The translations under genes and the position numbers were made by a program. Of a stretch of 64,000 bases of DNA, positions 8,291 through 16,508 are shown in pieces; the first letter of the stretch is position 1; each line of letters starts with the position of its first letter. Source of the DNA: Candidatus Marsarchaeota archaeon. GTDB taxonomy: Archaea > Micrarchaeota > Micrarchaeia > Micrarchaeales > Micrarchaeaceae. The DNA is taken from assembly GCA_023473665.1 (NCBI GenBank), contig JAMCYM010000002.1:248001-312000 (forward strand). The letters run 5' to 3'. A model generated the notes under the pieces. It was not told the DNA's origin, did not search any database, and saw only the letters and a list, made by a program, of their open reading frames with translations.

Positions 8291-9136
8291 ATGATAGAGC
8301 CCATTGCGATTGCCATCTTTGCTGCGCTTTCGTGGTCCATATCGGGCACACTCATCAAGAGCTTCGCGTCCAGGTACGGCAGCATGCTCACCTCTTTTGT
8401 GATAGCTGCCGGCAACCTCCTTCTCATAGGCATGGTGCTGCTGTTCCTAGGCCATTTCAGCATAAGCACGTACTCGATAGCGCTCTCGATCCTTGGCGGC
8501 GTATTCACAGCCATAGGCTACCTGTTCTTCTACGTGTCGTTGAAGAGAGAGCAGGCATCGAACGCCTTCGCCACCATCGAGATACAGGTCGTGCTTATCG
8601 CGTTGTACGGCATACTCGCATTACACGAAAGCGTAGCCTTGGCGCAGGGCTTTGGCATGGTTCTCGTGGTGCTGGGCATACTTATGGTCTCGTTCGAGAA
8701 GGGCCACAAGTTCAACAAGGGCCTCTTGCCCGCAATGCTGGCTAATGTATTTTGGGCCTTTGGCTGGATTGCGCTTGTGTATCCGATCGCGCACTCGAGC
8801 ACAAGCCTTCTCCCGGTATGGATAAGCTTCGTGGCGGACATCGTGCTGGTATCAGCCGTAATGCTTGCCAATACAAGGCGTATGGGAAACATGGCCAAGA
8901 TTAATGCGCGCGGAGCGGCAATCGGCCTTTCGGCAGGGCTGGCATCCGGCATCGGCAACTCGCTGTACAGCTTCCTCGTCTCCATGAGACAGCTGGTGAT
9001 CGGCACGGTGCTGTCGAATACGTCGCCAGCTATCGTAGGGGTGTTTGCGCATTTCGCATATCACGACAGGCTGACCAAGCTCCAAATTGCGGGCCTTGCG
9101 GTCGTAGTGACTGGAGGTATGATACTGGGCGCGTGA
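8291..9136 (+). CDS. EamA/DMT-superfamily transporter
   Basis: 281 residues with about ten transmembrane helices arranged as two EamA repeats. The first is residues 1-135 (SWSISGTLIKSFASR near the start, ALYGILALHESVALAQGFG at its end). The second is residues 145-281, ending KLQIAGLAVVVTGGMILG. DMT transporters export or import small metabolites or nucleotide sugars; the substrate cannot be read here. It is divergent from the flippase gene and followed by a 145-nt intergenic region. Confidence 0.85.
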   Translation: MIEPIAIAIFAALSWSISGTLIKSFASRYGSMLTSFVIAAGNLLLIGMVLLFLGHFSISTYSIALSILGGVFTAIGYLFFYVSLKREQASNAFATIEIQVVLIALYGILALHESVALAQGFGMVLVVLGILMVSFEKGHKFNKGLLPAMLANVFWAFGWIALVYPIAHSSTSLLPVWISFVADIVLVSAVMLANTRRMGNMAKINARGAAIGLSAGLASGIGNSLYSFLVSMRQLVIGTVLSNTSPAIVGVFAHFAYHDRLTKLQIAGLAVVVTGGMILGA

Positions 9137-9230
9137 TGGCTGAAGCCGGCAGACCCCAAAGCAACGATGCAATTCTAATCAGAATCTAACAGCACCTATA
9201 GGCTGTGCACCACGAAGGCATCTGAGCGTA

Positions 9231-9247
9231 GGTATATAACTTTATAG
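9231..9247 (+). promoter_or_regulatory. TATA-like region of the sequon-rich protein gene
   Basis: GGTATATAACTTTATAG, 35-51 nt upstream of the ATG at 9282. The leader then carries ACACAT and GGATTGCCGTGA, also found just before the gene at 23708. Confidence 0.4.
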
Positions 9248-9281
9248 ATGTTGGCTGGCGAGACACATAGGGATTGCCGTG

Positions 9282-9929
9282 ATGGGTCGTTCCGCGAAAC
9301 GCATGCTTGCGCTCTATTTTGTGGTAGCGCTGCTCGTGATAAGCACGGGCGTCTTTGCGTACCTCTACCTTACTGCGCATCAATCATATTCAACGGCACT
9401 GTCATCAACAAAGGCCAAACTCGCCACACTCCAAAGCCAGCTGGATAACAACTCAGCCCTCCTTGCCTCGACGGCAGGCAAGTTGCTCAACATCACTGCA
9501 ATGTACACCGGTGCCGAATACAATCTTACCCATCAATACTACAAAGTGCTATTCGCTTCCTATAGAGTGAACCTGCCGCCCCTTAATGTCACTACCACCT
9601 ACAATCATACTACCGGCAACTTCACGATTCACTGGGTGTCTTCGAACTACACGTACGTGTTCAATGCCGTCTATCCTGGCTACCTCATCTTCAGCGTGAA
9701 CAGTACAGGCAGCGCCTTTGATATAGGCGTCACCGATTCCGCCCTCAAGCCGTACGAGCTGCACAACCTGCTCTATGAGAATGCATCTTATACGATATTT
9801 CCGGAGCAGGGCAAGGCATACCGCATACCAATCATGAACGGCACCAATTACTTCATAATGCAGAACTATGCGCCATCTAACGTATCAGTGACGTTCTCAT
9901 TGGAATACTTCGGCTTCCACACATCTTGA
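9282..9929 (+). CDS. Membrane-anchored extracellular protein rich in N-glycosylation sequons
   Basis: 215 residues. A basic N-terminus (GRSAKR) and one hydrophobic helix (residues 9-30) form an uncleaved signal anchor. A short coiled-coil-like stretch (STKAKLATLQSQLDNNSALL) follows, then a beta-rich domain. There are 11 Asn-X-Ser/Thr sequons, including NIT, NLT, NVT, NHT, NFT, NYT, NST, NAS, NGT and NVS, as expected for a heavily N-glycosylated archaeal surface protein. No enzymatic motif is visible. GTG at 9279 is an alternative start. Its position close to glycan genes is consistent with it being a glycosylation target, but this is inference. Confidence 0.75.
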   Translation: MGRSAKRMLALYFVVALLVISTGVFAYLYLTAHQSYSTALSSTKAKLATLQSQLDNNSALLASTAGKLLNITAMYTGAEYNLTHQYYKVLFASYRVNLPPLNVTTTYNHTTGNFTIHWVSSNYTYVFNAVYPGYLIFSVNSTGSAFDIGVTDSALKPYELHNLLYENASYTIFPEQGKAYRIPIMNGTNYFIMQNYAPSNVSVTFSLEYFGFHTS

Positions 9930-9961
9930 CTGCTAGAGTGCGCGCATATGGGGGAAACTCG

Positions 9962-9994
9962 ACAGACAGCATCAAGCAAAATGATGCGATCTGT
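9962..9994. repeat. Imperfect inverted repeat downstream of the sequon-rich gene
   Basis: ACAGACAGCATCA (9962-9974) and TGATGCGATCTGT (9982-9994) pair except for two internal positions and enclose AGCAAAA. It lies 33 nt past the stop codon at 9929 and could shape the 3' end of the transcript. Confidence 0.4.
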
Positions 9995-10069
9995 CCCGTC
10001 AAGAAAAACGAAAATTTGCGCAGGTAATAATAACATGCACATACACAGATAGAGGTGCATGATGGGAGC

Positions 10070-10279
10070 ATGGTCCAGAACGAACAAACTGACCAGCCGC
10101 AGCAGCAAAAGAGAAGGAACAGGAAACTCGTATACGTGATAGCGGGCGTGGCCATAGCTATAGTGATAGTCACCTATCTGCTCACTTACACGCCGCCGCT
10201 CCCCGTCATAAAACAGACACGGTCGTTGAATCAAACCCGGCCCATAGAGGTAATATCAAATGATACTACATATAGCTGA
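10070..10279 (+). CDS. Small single-pass membrane protein
   Basis: 69 residues. A glutamine-rich polar N-terminus (NEQTDQPQQQKRRNRK) is followed by one transmembrane helix (about residues 20-38) and a 30-residue extracytoplasmic tail with two sequons (NQT, NDT). The positive residues before the helix predict N-in, C-out topology. GTG at 10055 is an alternative start. No known family. It sits between the sequon-rich anchored protein and proS. Confidence 0.6.
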   Translation: MVQNEQTDQPQQQKRRNRKLVYVIAGVAIAIVIVTYLLTYTPPLPVIKQTRSLNQTRPIEVISNDTTYS

Positions 10280-10389
10280 CTGCCATTTCTTACGGTTACT
10301 AGCGCTATAAGCTACACGATAGGCTTTTATGTGCTTATGCTGAAATCCCTTCGTCAGAAGCCTTTTGTAATTGATGGCAGTGTTTAGAC

Positions 10390-11883
10390 ATGAAACACGA
10401 GGATACACCTTCAGAAGATATAGGAAAGGATAAAACGCAGGCCGGCACCAAGATAACATTCTCTATAAACAAGGTGAAAGACTTTCCGGACTGGTATGAC
10501 AGGGCGCTCGAGGTGAGCGACTTCGTAGACACGCGCTATCCTGTCAAAGGTATGTACATATGGAAGCCCTACGGCTACAGGACGCTGAAGCTGATGCTCG
10601 GGATAATGCAGGAGCTGCTTGACAAGACGGGCCACGAAGAAGTGTACTTCCCGATGCTTGTGCCCGAATCGGTGTTTGGCAAGGAGCACGACTTCCTGAA
10701 GGGCTTCACTGGCGAAGCTTATGTAGTCACAAAGGCGGGAAATGACGACCTTACTGAGAGGCTTTATATCAGGCCTACGTCCGAGACTGGCATGTACGAG
10801 AGCGTGAAGCTCTGGATAAGGTCGGTGAACGACCTGCCCCTAAAGCTCTACCAGATAGTAAACGTATTCAGGCATGAGACCAAGCAGACGAGACCAATGC
10901 TTAGGCTCAGGGAGATAGCGAAATTCAAGGAGGCACATACATTCCATGCCACTGCCGAGGAAGCCGATGCGCAGATACGCGAAGGCGTTACTGTGTATAG
11001 CGAGTTCTTTGACCGGTTGCTCGTACCATATATCGTAGTCAAGACCCCAAGCTGGGACACATTCGCGGGTGCGATGTACAACTACGACCTAATGTCAGTC
11101 ATGCCAGATGGCAAGGCGATAGAGCTCGGTTCCGTAATCAATCTGGGCACCAAGTTTGCGAAAGCCTATGGGCTTACCTACAGGACGAGCGACAACAAGG
11201 AGGAATACGTGCATCAGACGTGCTACGGCATATCAGAGCGCGAGTTGGGGGTCGTGATAGCAATACACGGCGACGACAATGGCCTAATAATGCCGCCTGT
11301 TATAGCGCCGGTGCAGGTTGTCGTGGTGCCCATAATGAAGAAAGGCATGACGGACGAGCTGAAGAAAAGAGCCCTCGAAATACGGGATATACTGACTTCA
11401 AAGGGATTTAGGGCAATTGCTGATTTGCGCGACCGCGGCGTAGGCGACAAGTACTACGAGTGGGAGGCGAAGGGCGTGCCTATCAGGATCGAGATGGGGC
11501 CCAAAGAGGTAGAGGCGAGCAAGCTGGTGCTCTTCAGGCGCGACACGCGCAAGAAGGAAACGGTCGATGCGAGCGGTGCCGCTAAGCGCATCACTGAACT
11601 GATGGGTGAAATCTCCGAAAACATGAAAGCAAGGGCGCGCGATTACCTTAAAGGAAGGATCTTACACTTCGATACCGTTGAAGAGCTGAAGTCGAAGTAC
11701 ACCGAGCGGCAAGGGATGGTCGGCCTGCCGTGGTGCGGCGACGAGAAATGCGGCAGGAAGCTCGAGGAAGAGATAGGCATACCGACAATAGGCTTCGTTC
11801 CTGACAAAGAGGTGCACGGTGCGTGCGCCGCCTGTGGGAAGAGTGGTCATTCAGTTGAGATGTTCTTCGGTAGGACTTATTGA
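10390..11883 (+). CDS. proS: Prolyl-tRNA synthetase, archaeal/eukaryotic type
   Basis: 497 residues. It charges tRNA-Pro. Class II signatures are present: the region RPTSETGMYESVKLWIRS, the motif 2 stretch NVFRHETKQTRPMLRLREI, and an anticodon-binding domain (residues about 290-390). The C-terminal zinc-binding extension found in archaeal-type ProRS carries CGDEKCGRK and CAACGKSGHS and ends with the usual aromatic C-terminus (FGRTY). Length matches the archaeal family. The ATG follows a roughly 60-nt leader after a TATA-like GGCTTTTATG. It marks the left border of the AT-rich island. Confidence 0.96.
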   Translation: MKHEDTPSEDIGKDKTQAGTKITFSINKVKDFPDWYDRALEVSDFVDTRYPVKGMYIWKPYGYRTLKLMLGIMQELLDKTGHEEVYFPMLVPESVFGKEHDFLKGFTGEAYVVTKAGNDDLTERLYIRPTSETGMYESVKLWIRSVNDLPLKLYQIVNVFRHETKQTRPMLRLREIAKFKEAHTFHATAEEADAQIREGVTVYSEFFDRLLVPYIVVKTPSWDTFAGAMYNYDLMSVMPDGKAIELGSVINLGTKFAKAYGLTYRTSDNKEEYVHQTCYGISERELGVVIAIHGDDNGLIMPPVIAPVQVVVVPIMKKGMTDELKKRALEIRDILTSKGFRAIADLRDRGVGDKYYEWEAKGVPIRIEMGPKEVEASKLVLFRRDTRKKETVDASGAAKRITELMGEISENMKARARDYLKGRILHFDTVEELKSKYTERQGMVGLPWCGDEKCGRKLEEEIGIPTIGFVPDKEVHGACAACGKSGHSVEMFFGRTY

Positions 11884-11911
11884 ATATTTCTACCACTATC
11901 AGTTAATTTCA

Positions 11912-11941
11912 GTATCTTTTTCATTAAGTATCTGTTTTTAG
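11912..11941 (+). terminator. T-rich transcription end after proS
   Basis: Two T-runs (ATCTTTTTCATT and CTGTTTTTAG) follow the proS stop by 30-55 nt with no strong hairpin, the usual U-rich archaeal terminator form. They separate proS from the convergent HAM1-like gene. Confidence 0.4.
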
Positions 11942-11948
11942 ATCAAAA

Positions 11949-12533
11949 TCACTTAGTAAGAATATACTCTTTGAATTTAGACGCCGCTTTCATTCTGTGG
12001 CTGAACTTGATTCTCTCACCTACTGGAATTTCACATACAAATCTAGAATCACCATCCGGTATAAAGAGTTGGTTGAATGGAAAACCTGTCTCTCCCCCTC
12101 CATTATATTTTAATGAGAGTCTGCCATACGCCTCTCCAGTAAATGTTACCGGTACATCGGACGACTCGTCCATATACGAAAGGATCGTGAAGAAATGGGC
12201 TCTATCCCCCTCGTCTATAAGCCTCTTGATACCCTCGATACCAAGACCTTCAATTATCTGTTTGGTGTTTGTGCCGGGAAAATTGTTGTACCTGTCTATA
12301 TATATACCGGAATCATCAACAAGTATCGGTTTTTTTATCTGCCCAAATGCGTCCAACGCCTTCTGTTGTGAAACTTTCTGCAAATCATCTTGCTGTAATT
12401 CGTTAAATTTTATTGACAAAGGTTCTATTTCTATGCCGCTGCCTCCAAATGCTTCTCTGAACTCCTTCAGTTTGCCTTCGTTTGTTGTTGCAACAAATAT
12501 TTTTCTATTCACACTCTCACTCCTTTCTTGCAC
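11949..12533 (-). CDS. Divergent HAM1/RdgB-type nucleoside triphosphate pyrophosphatase
   Basis: 194 residues. The family frame is clear: N-terminal ATTNEGKLKEF, catalytic LVDDSGIY, a GGETGF glycine loop and the C-terminal FSHR. HAM1 proteins hydrolyse non-canonical (d)NTPs such as ITP/XTP to monophosphates. Here the usual base-pocket segment GFGYDPIF reads GFPFNQLF, so Asp is replaced by Asn and Pro by Gln, and the FPG segment continues TNTKQI instead of the usual VYSAR type. Altered base specificity is therefore plausible. It is third in an operon with the ThyA-like protein and the methyltransferase, overlapping the latter by 17 nt. A GTG at 12512 is an alternative start. Confidence 0.8.
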   Translation of the reverse strand: MQERSESVNRKIFVATTNEGKLKEFREAFGGSGIEIEPLSIKFNELQQDDLQKVSQQKALDAFGQIKKPILVDDSGIYIDRYNNFPGTNTKQIIEGLGIEGIKRLIDEGDRAHFFTILSYMDESSDVPVTFTGEAYGRLSLKYNGGGETGFPFNQLFIPDGDSRFVCEIPVGERIKFSHRMKAASKFKEYILTK

Positions 12534-13158
12534 ATACTCTTATAACCCGCGATCCTACCTTACCGTCAAAATTAATTCTATTAAACTTCTTCTCTTTCAA
12601 TAAGCAAGTTATCTCGCGTTTTGTAAATGCTTTCTTGTATGATTCTTGTGCTTTGAACTTCGCGGTCTTGGTGTTCGACAAAAAGTCGAATAGTATCGCG
12701 CCGCCAGGCTTTAACACCCTATTGATCTCGTTAAGCATCTGATTTATTTTGGCCTTTCGTGCTAACAATGATATAAGGATGCCTCTGCTTATGGCAATGT
12801 CAACACATTCACTCTCTATATGCATATCTGTAACTGAAGCGTACAATATTCTTGCCTTGGGATATTTCTTCTTTGCTATTTCTAGCATCTTATAAGAAAT
12901 ATCCAACAACATAAGATTTTTTACATGCTTTGCTAGTACTGCGCTCGCCTTGCCCGTTCCACATCCTATATCTATCCCAGAATCAACCTTTCCCATTTTG
13001 GAGATAATACCTGATGCAAACCTGTCAAATTTCTTATATCCATCCTCAAAATTAACATAATGGCCCGGATTTTCTATGTCGGAATCCCATCTATGCGCCA
13101 CACCGTTCCAGCCAATGGCTTTCTTTTTCCACTTAGACAGATTGCCAGAAAATTTCAT
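12517..13158 (-). CDS. Class I SAM-dependent methyltransferase
   Basis: 213 residues. Motif I is IDIGCGTGKASAVLAKH near residues 62-78, then an acidic motif II (LLDISYKMLEIAKK) and LNEINRVLKPGGAILFDF as the post-motif III block. This is a UbiE/COQ5-like small-molecule type of methyltransferase. It begins directly after the stop of the ThyA-like gene (TGA followed by ATG), so the two are translationally coupled. The substrate is unknown; given the operon, a nucleotide, nucleoside or sugar acceptor is possible. AT-rich codon use like its island neighbours. Confidence 0.85.
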   Translation of the reverse strand: MKFSGNLSKWKKKAIGWNGVAHRWDSDIENPGHYVNFEDGYKKFDRFASGIISKMGKVDSGIDIGCGTGKASAVLAKHVKNLMLLDISYKMLEIAKKKYPKARILYASVTDMHIESECVDIAISRGILISLLARKAKINQMLNEINRVLKPGGAILFDFLSNTKTAKFKAQESYKKAFTKREITCLLKEKKFNRINFDGKVGSRVIRVCARKE

Positions 13159-13788
13159 TCATCCATCCTCTGTGAATTCCATGAGTGGCCGTACTATGCT
13201 ATCAATATCTTTCTCGTATATATGTAGAGATGCAATAAAAATAGTCAGGGCACCAGCCTTGGAACCTGTTTCATTTGCAACTTTCTTGGTTAGTTCACCT
13301 AACGAGATCATATCTGCATATATCTTCTTGCCGGCATCCTGAGACCTGAAAAACGCAGCACATTGTACTCTTCCATCCCGTATCTTGAAGTCAAGTGTAC
13401 AGATGCATGGGACATGCTTCCCGTCCTTAGAAGGATCCATGAGGTTTATGGTCGCTGATTTCGACTCTCTGTTCCGTTTTAGCTTATCTATGATGTTCTT
13501 AAGCTGATTAGTCCCGTTATAATCAAGGATCCTTGCTCCGTATGAGTAACCCCAGTCAAGCACTGGCTCTTTTTCAAGGAAATTTCCTAACATGAAGTCC
13601 AGCATCTTTTTGTCAGCAAATTTATCAAGCACACGGTCGCTCTCTAAAGGATTTTCGCACACGAGCACTACATTTGTCAGCTCCTTCAAGCGATCCTGCC
13701 CATCCATTACGGCTGCACCATTTTTGTATACCACTGTCGCTGCTTCTTGCCATAGCTTACCTGGCGAATGTGCTTCTATAATTTTCAT
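13159..13788 (-). CDS. Thymidylate-synthase-family protein with Asp at the Asn177 position (possible dCMP/CMP (hydroxy)methylase)
   Basis: 209 residues. From the catalytic Cys onward it aligns without gaps to E. coli ThyA with a constant offset of 18: Cys128 (PC motif; Cys146), Arg148-Ser149 (166-167), Asp151 (169), His189 (207) and Tyr191 (209). The residue matching Asn177, which selects dUMP, is Asp159. T4 dCMP hydroxymethylase has Asp there, and Asn-to-Asp mutants of thymidylate synthase act on dCMP. The family transfers a one-carbon unit from methylene-folate to C5 of a pyrimidine nucleotide. The frame is open to 13824, but that segment contains the TATA box, so the ATG at 13788 is the start. 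First gene of a three-gene operon. Confidence 0.8.
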   Translation of the reverse strand: MKIIEAHSPGKLWQEAATVVYKNGAAVMDGQDRLKELTNVVLVCENPLESDRVLDKFADKKMLDFMLGNFLEKEPVLDWGYSYGARILDYNGTNQLKNIIDKLKRNRESKSATINLMDPSKDGKHVPCICTLDFKIRDGRVQCAAFFRSQDAGKKIYADMISLGELTKKVANETGSKAGALTIFIASLHIYEKDIDSIVRPLMEFTEDG

Positions 13789-13810
13789 ATTTCTCACCTT
13801 ACACGTCACT

Positions 13811-13820
13811 AAATATATAA
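13811..13820 (-). promoter_or_regulatory. TATA box of the ThyA-like operon
   Basis: Minus strand TTATATATTT, about 27 nt upstream of the ATG at 13788. It lies inside the longest possible frame and rules out the ATG at 13824. Confidence 0.55.
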
Positions 13821-14059
13821 ACATTATGTATTATAGACCTCGTTCAGCAAATGTGCGAAGAATGAATCAACTTTAGCCTGGCCTGTTTATAGTCGTCTTG
13901 TTGTCTATTCTCAACCTGCAAACAGCCATCATTTGAATCGTCAAAATTGTGATAGACAATTGCAGTTCAATACTGCAGGTAAAAGATAGAATAAATGAAT
14001 TAATGAACAAAGTCGATGGAACATAATAATTAAATATTAAAATGTGGCTATAGGAAAGC

Positions 14060-15031
14060 ATGCCAACATCCAAACCTTTGATGACTAAGACTGCAGAAAA
14101 AGTGAGGTTTAAGCCGTTCGGAATCGAGCTTAGGGTTAATGCGCCAGAGGATCTGCACAGTGAGCTGCTAGATAAAAGCGCAATATACCTCCCACTTGGT
14201 GTATCATATAATATTGCTACCACACAACAAATTGAGATTAATGTAGAGAGAGGCGCACCCAGGCTGGAAATTGAAAATTTTAAGGCTAATTTAACTTCAG
14301 ATTCAAAGAATAACTCTATTGTATCTGACACGCTGCTTATAGCATCAAGGCTGCTTGAAAAGGCACTAAACCAAAACGGCATATTCTCAATGCATGCTAG
14401 CGGAGTATCATACAACGGTAAAGCAGTCCTAATTCTGGGCCCGTATGGCTCAGGCAAGACTACAACAGCATTCAATGCGTGCATGAAAAATTATACGATT
14501 AGGTACGTAACTGGCAATCGGCCGTTTTTGAAAAACAGCACTAACGAGATTCTCTATGGTATGAATTCTCATGCATCATTGCAAAGAAGCTCTCTCGTAT
14601 CGGAACTGGGAATTCGTAGCGATGCTCTAGCAAGCATGCACATAAACAAAGGCGATGACCCCTCAGTGACTATACAATCGTCAAGAGTTGTAATCGACCC
14701 GTCAGCATTCGGCGTACAGATATCTAGCTTCCCGTTAGATCTGGAGGCGCTTGTCATGGTGAGGAAATCGCACAGGGACTTAGTTTCATATGAACCCGGC
14801 ACTATAAGCGAACGGGAAATAATGGCGATATACTATGCGCTGTGTGAGTATAGTGAGAGCATATATGTGATGTTTGGACCCCGGCTAATCTTCCCAAACA
14901 TACTAAGCGAAGAGGAGAAGCAGAAGCGGTTCGAGTACGCGGAACGCCTATCAAAGAGCACCCGAATCATTTACGCTGAAGGAAAGCTCAATGACTTGTC
15001 TGCATATATAACCAAGCTTCTGCGTAAATAA
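14060..15031 (+). CDS. HPr-kinase/PEPCK-like P-loop protein
   Basis: 323 residues. After a divergent N-terminal domain, HASGVSYNGKAVLILGPYGSGKTT (about residues 113-135, given here in two parts: HASGVSYNGKA and GPYGSGKTT) matches the HPr kinase family pattern of a conserved His, a beta-hairpin and a Walker A. Related HprK-like kinases occur in polysaccharide and peptide-modification clusters and in small-molecule phosphorylation. The classic HPr substrate is not evident here. An AT-rich TATA region (AATTAAATATTAAAATG, 14029-14045) precedes the ATG. Divergent from the ThyA-like operon and convergent with the HAD gene, with no spacing between the two stop codons. Confidence 0.7.
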   Translation: MPTSKPLMTKTAEKVRFKPFGIELRVNAPEDLHSELLDKSAIYLPLGVSYNIATTQQIEINVERGAPRLEIENFKANLTSDSKNNSIVSDTLLIASRLLEKALNQNGIFSMHASGVSYNGKAVLILGPYGSGKTTTAFNACMKNYTIRYVTGNRPFLKNSTNEILYGMNSHASLQRSSLVSELGIRSDALASMHINKGDDPSVTIQSSRVVIDPSAFGVQISSFPLDLEALVMVRKSHRDLVSYEPGTISEREIMAIYYALCEYSESIYVMFGPRLIFPNILSEEEKQKRFEYAERLSKSTRIIYAEGKLNDLSAYITKLLRK

Positions 15032-15724
15032 CTACAGATTCTTAAAGAATTTAGGCACTGCCAATGGGGCCAAATTAAGTATTCTTGATGGCACGTCTCT
15101 ATGTTCATTTGCCCGGTCGACTAGCACTGCCTTCATACCGCTGGCTATCGGCCCGCTGTAGTCATTCGTTGGATTGTCACCCACGAAAAGAATCTCATTC
15201 GGCTTGCAGCTGGCTTCATCTATGACACGTTTGTATGCGCGCAAATCTGGCTTTGGAGCATTCACAGTATCTTCGCCAAGCACAAATGAGAAGTATGTTT
15301 CTAAGCCAAGCTTCCTGAGCGTCTTTCTATAGCTTATGGCTGCACCTGCTGTTAACAGCCCAAGCTTATACTTGCGTCTTTTCAATGATTCAAGCACAAT
15401 TCTTGTCTCTGGGTAAGGTGTCCTATTTCCAGCATCTGTCCATTGAGAGTTTACTATTCTTGCGAGCATGGCTACCTCGTGGTCATCGAAATCCAAAAGT
15501 ATAAGCCTAATCTCGTTCTCCAGCAGATATCCTGCACTGTCAAGCTTTGTCAACCCCTTTGACTTAAGTAAGTTTGCGATCCTTTTTGCCTTCAAGAAAG
15601 CCCTATCTATCTCTGCGAGCCTCCTGCGATAGCCTTTCTCTTTGAGTATGTTCTGTATTTTCTTATTTTTTGGCAAACTGCTGAAAAGCGTGCCTTCCCC
15701 ATCAAACACTATAACTTTTATCAT
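15032..15724 (-). CDS. HAD-superfamily hydrolase (phosphatase)
   Basis: 230 residues. HAD motif I reads VIVFDGEGTLF (canonical DxDGT/L; here D-G-E-G, so the second Asp is replaced by Glu). Motif II is LGLLTAGAA, the motif III Lys is in NAPKPDLRAYK, and motif IV is FVGDNPTNDYSG. A helical cap lies between motifs I and II, as in phosphoglycolate phosphatase-like and 5'-nucleotidase-like members. The Glu at the general acid/base position is unusual and may alter activity. Downstream of the nucleotide-kinase-like gene in the same direction. Confidence 0.8.
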   Translation of the reverse strand: MIKVIVFDGEGTLFSSLPKNKKIQNILKEKGYRRRLAEIDRAFLKAKRIANLLKSKGLTKLDSAGYLLENEIRLILLDFDDHEVAMLARIVNSQWTDAGNRTPYPETRIVLESLKRRKYKLGLLTAGAAISYRKTLRKLGLETYFSFVLGEDTVNAPKPDLRAYKRVIDEASCKPNEILFVGDNPTNDYSGPIASGMKAVLVDRANEHRDVPSRILNLAPLAVPKFFKNL

Positions 15725-15756
15725 TGCAAATCATACTCTAAAACAATATAAAAATC

Positions 15757-16329
15757 TCACTCTTCTTTATTTAAACTTTTAAGGAATCTGGATATGAGTC
15801 TGCGCTGCACTGCAATAGAATTGCGCCCGTCTATAGTGAGTATATTCCTCTCTACTACACTGAAATAGAATCCATAGAACAGTTCCATAAGCCTCAGCTT
15901 CTTCTTGCTTGACCATACCTTATGGAATTGCTTCCTGCGCTTTCTGCTGATGCTAACAGAAACCGGTGTCTTTATGTAAACATAGCAGTCCGGCTTCCAA
16001 ATCTCTCCGCTGGCCATGCTTTTAAAGTACCAACTGACCACGCTGAAGAAGGTTGGATCAAGGCCCGCCAGTTTAGAGAAATTAAACGCCAAACTAGATA
16101 CATAATTCCTATCCATAATAGTTATTCCAGGTTTTGTTGCTAGGCTATATTTCTTAATTTCGTTCCTTAGGAAAAACATCTCGTTCGGTTTATTCGGTAC
16201 TTTTGATAAAATTTCCTTTACAGTGTTGTAGTGTTTTGAAAAATACATCAAATGCCCCGTCTTGCCGCTTCCAGGCAGACCTTCAAGTACTATCAACCAT
16301 CGCTTATTTGAAGAACCTGATCCTGCCAT
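15757..16329 (-). CDS. Thymidylate/deoxynucleoside-kinase-like P-loop kinase
   Basis: 190 residues. Walker A is EGLPGSGKT (residues 16-24), and the family DR motif is MDRNYVSSLAFN (Asp73-Arg74), as in dTMP kinases and deoxynucleoside kinases. A basic lid-like segment (SRKRRKQFHKVW) follows. It probably phosphorylates a nucleotide or nucleoside (dTMP, a modified dNMP) or, as in related kinases of glycan loci, another small molecule. A 46-residue ORF overlaps its start by 26 nt, suggesting coupling; the HAD gene follows after 32 nt. Together with the ThyA-like gene it suggests nucleotide supply for the island. Confidence 0.75.
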   Translation of the reverse strand: MAGSGSSNKRWLIVLEGLPGSGKTGHLMYFSKHYNTVKEILSKVPNKPNEMFFLRNEIKKYSLATKPGITIMDRNYVSSLAFNFSKLAGLDPTFFSVVSWYFKSMASGEIWKPDCYVYIKTPVSVSISRKRRKQFHKVWSSKKKLRLMELFYGFYFSVVERNILTIDGRNSIAVQRRLISRFLKSLNKEE

Positions 16330-16444
16330 TTTTCACTACCGCATATCTATACCTTTCCGGTATCTTATACTTGATGGTAAACCTTTTTTTTACAACCATC
16401 TCCCTAAGCCAAGTTGGTATTACGTACGCCTTTCTTTTTCTCAT
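16304..16444 (-). CDS. Small basic protein, 46 residues
   Basis: A frame with 16 Lys/Arg and only 2 Glu in 46 residues, starting MRKRKAYVIPTWLREM and ending GRIRFFK. It has a TATA box (16460-16474) at leaderless distance and overlaps the kinase start by 26 nt, so it looks like the first gene of the kinase-HAD operon. Its charge suggests nucleic acid or phospholipid-head-group binding. No family recognised. Confidence 0.55.
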   Translation of the reverse strand: MRKRKAYVIPTWLREMVVKKRFTIKYKIPERYRYAVVKNGRIRFFK

Positions 16445-16459
16445 GTTTGTTTATTTTTA

Positions 16460-16474
16460 CTTAATATTAAAATA
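16460..16474 (-). promoter_or_regulatory. TATA box of the 46-residue/kinase/HAD operon
   Basis: Minus strand TATTTTAATATTAAG, centred about 24 nt from the ATG at 16444, leaving no room for a long leader. Confidence 0.5.
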
Positions 16475-16508
16475 CTTGCCTGCACAATAAGGATTCGGTC
16501 TATATTGC

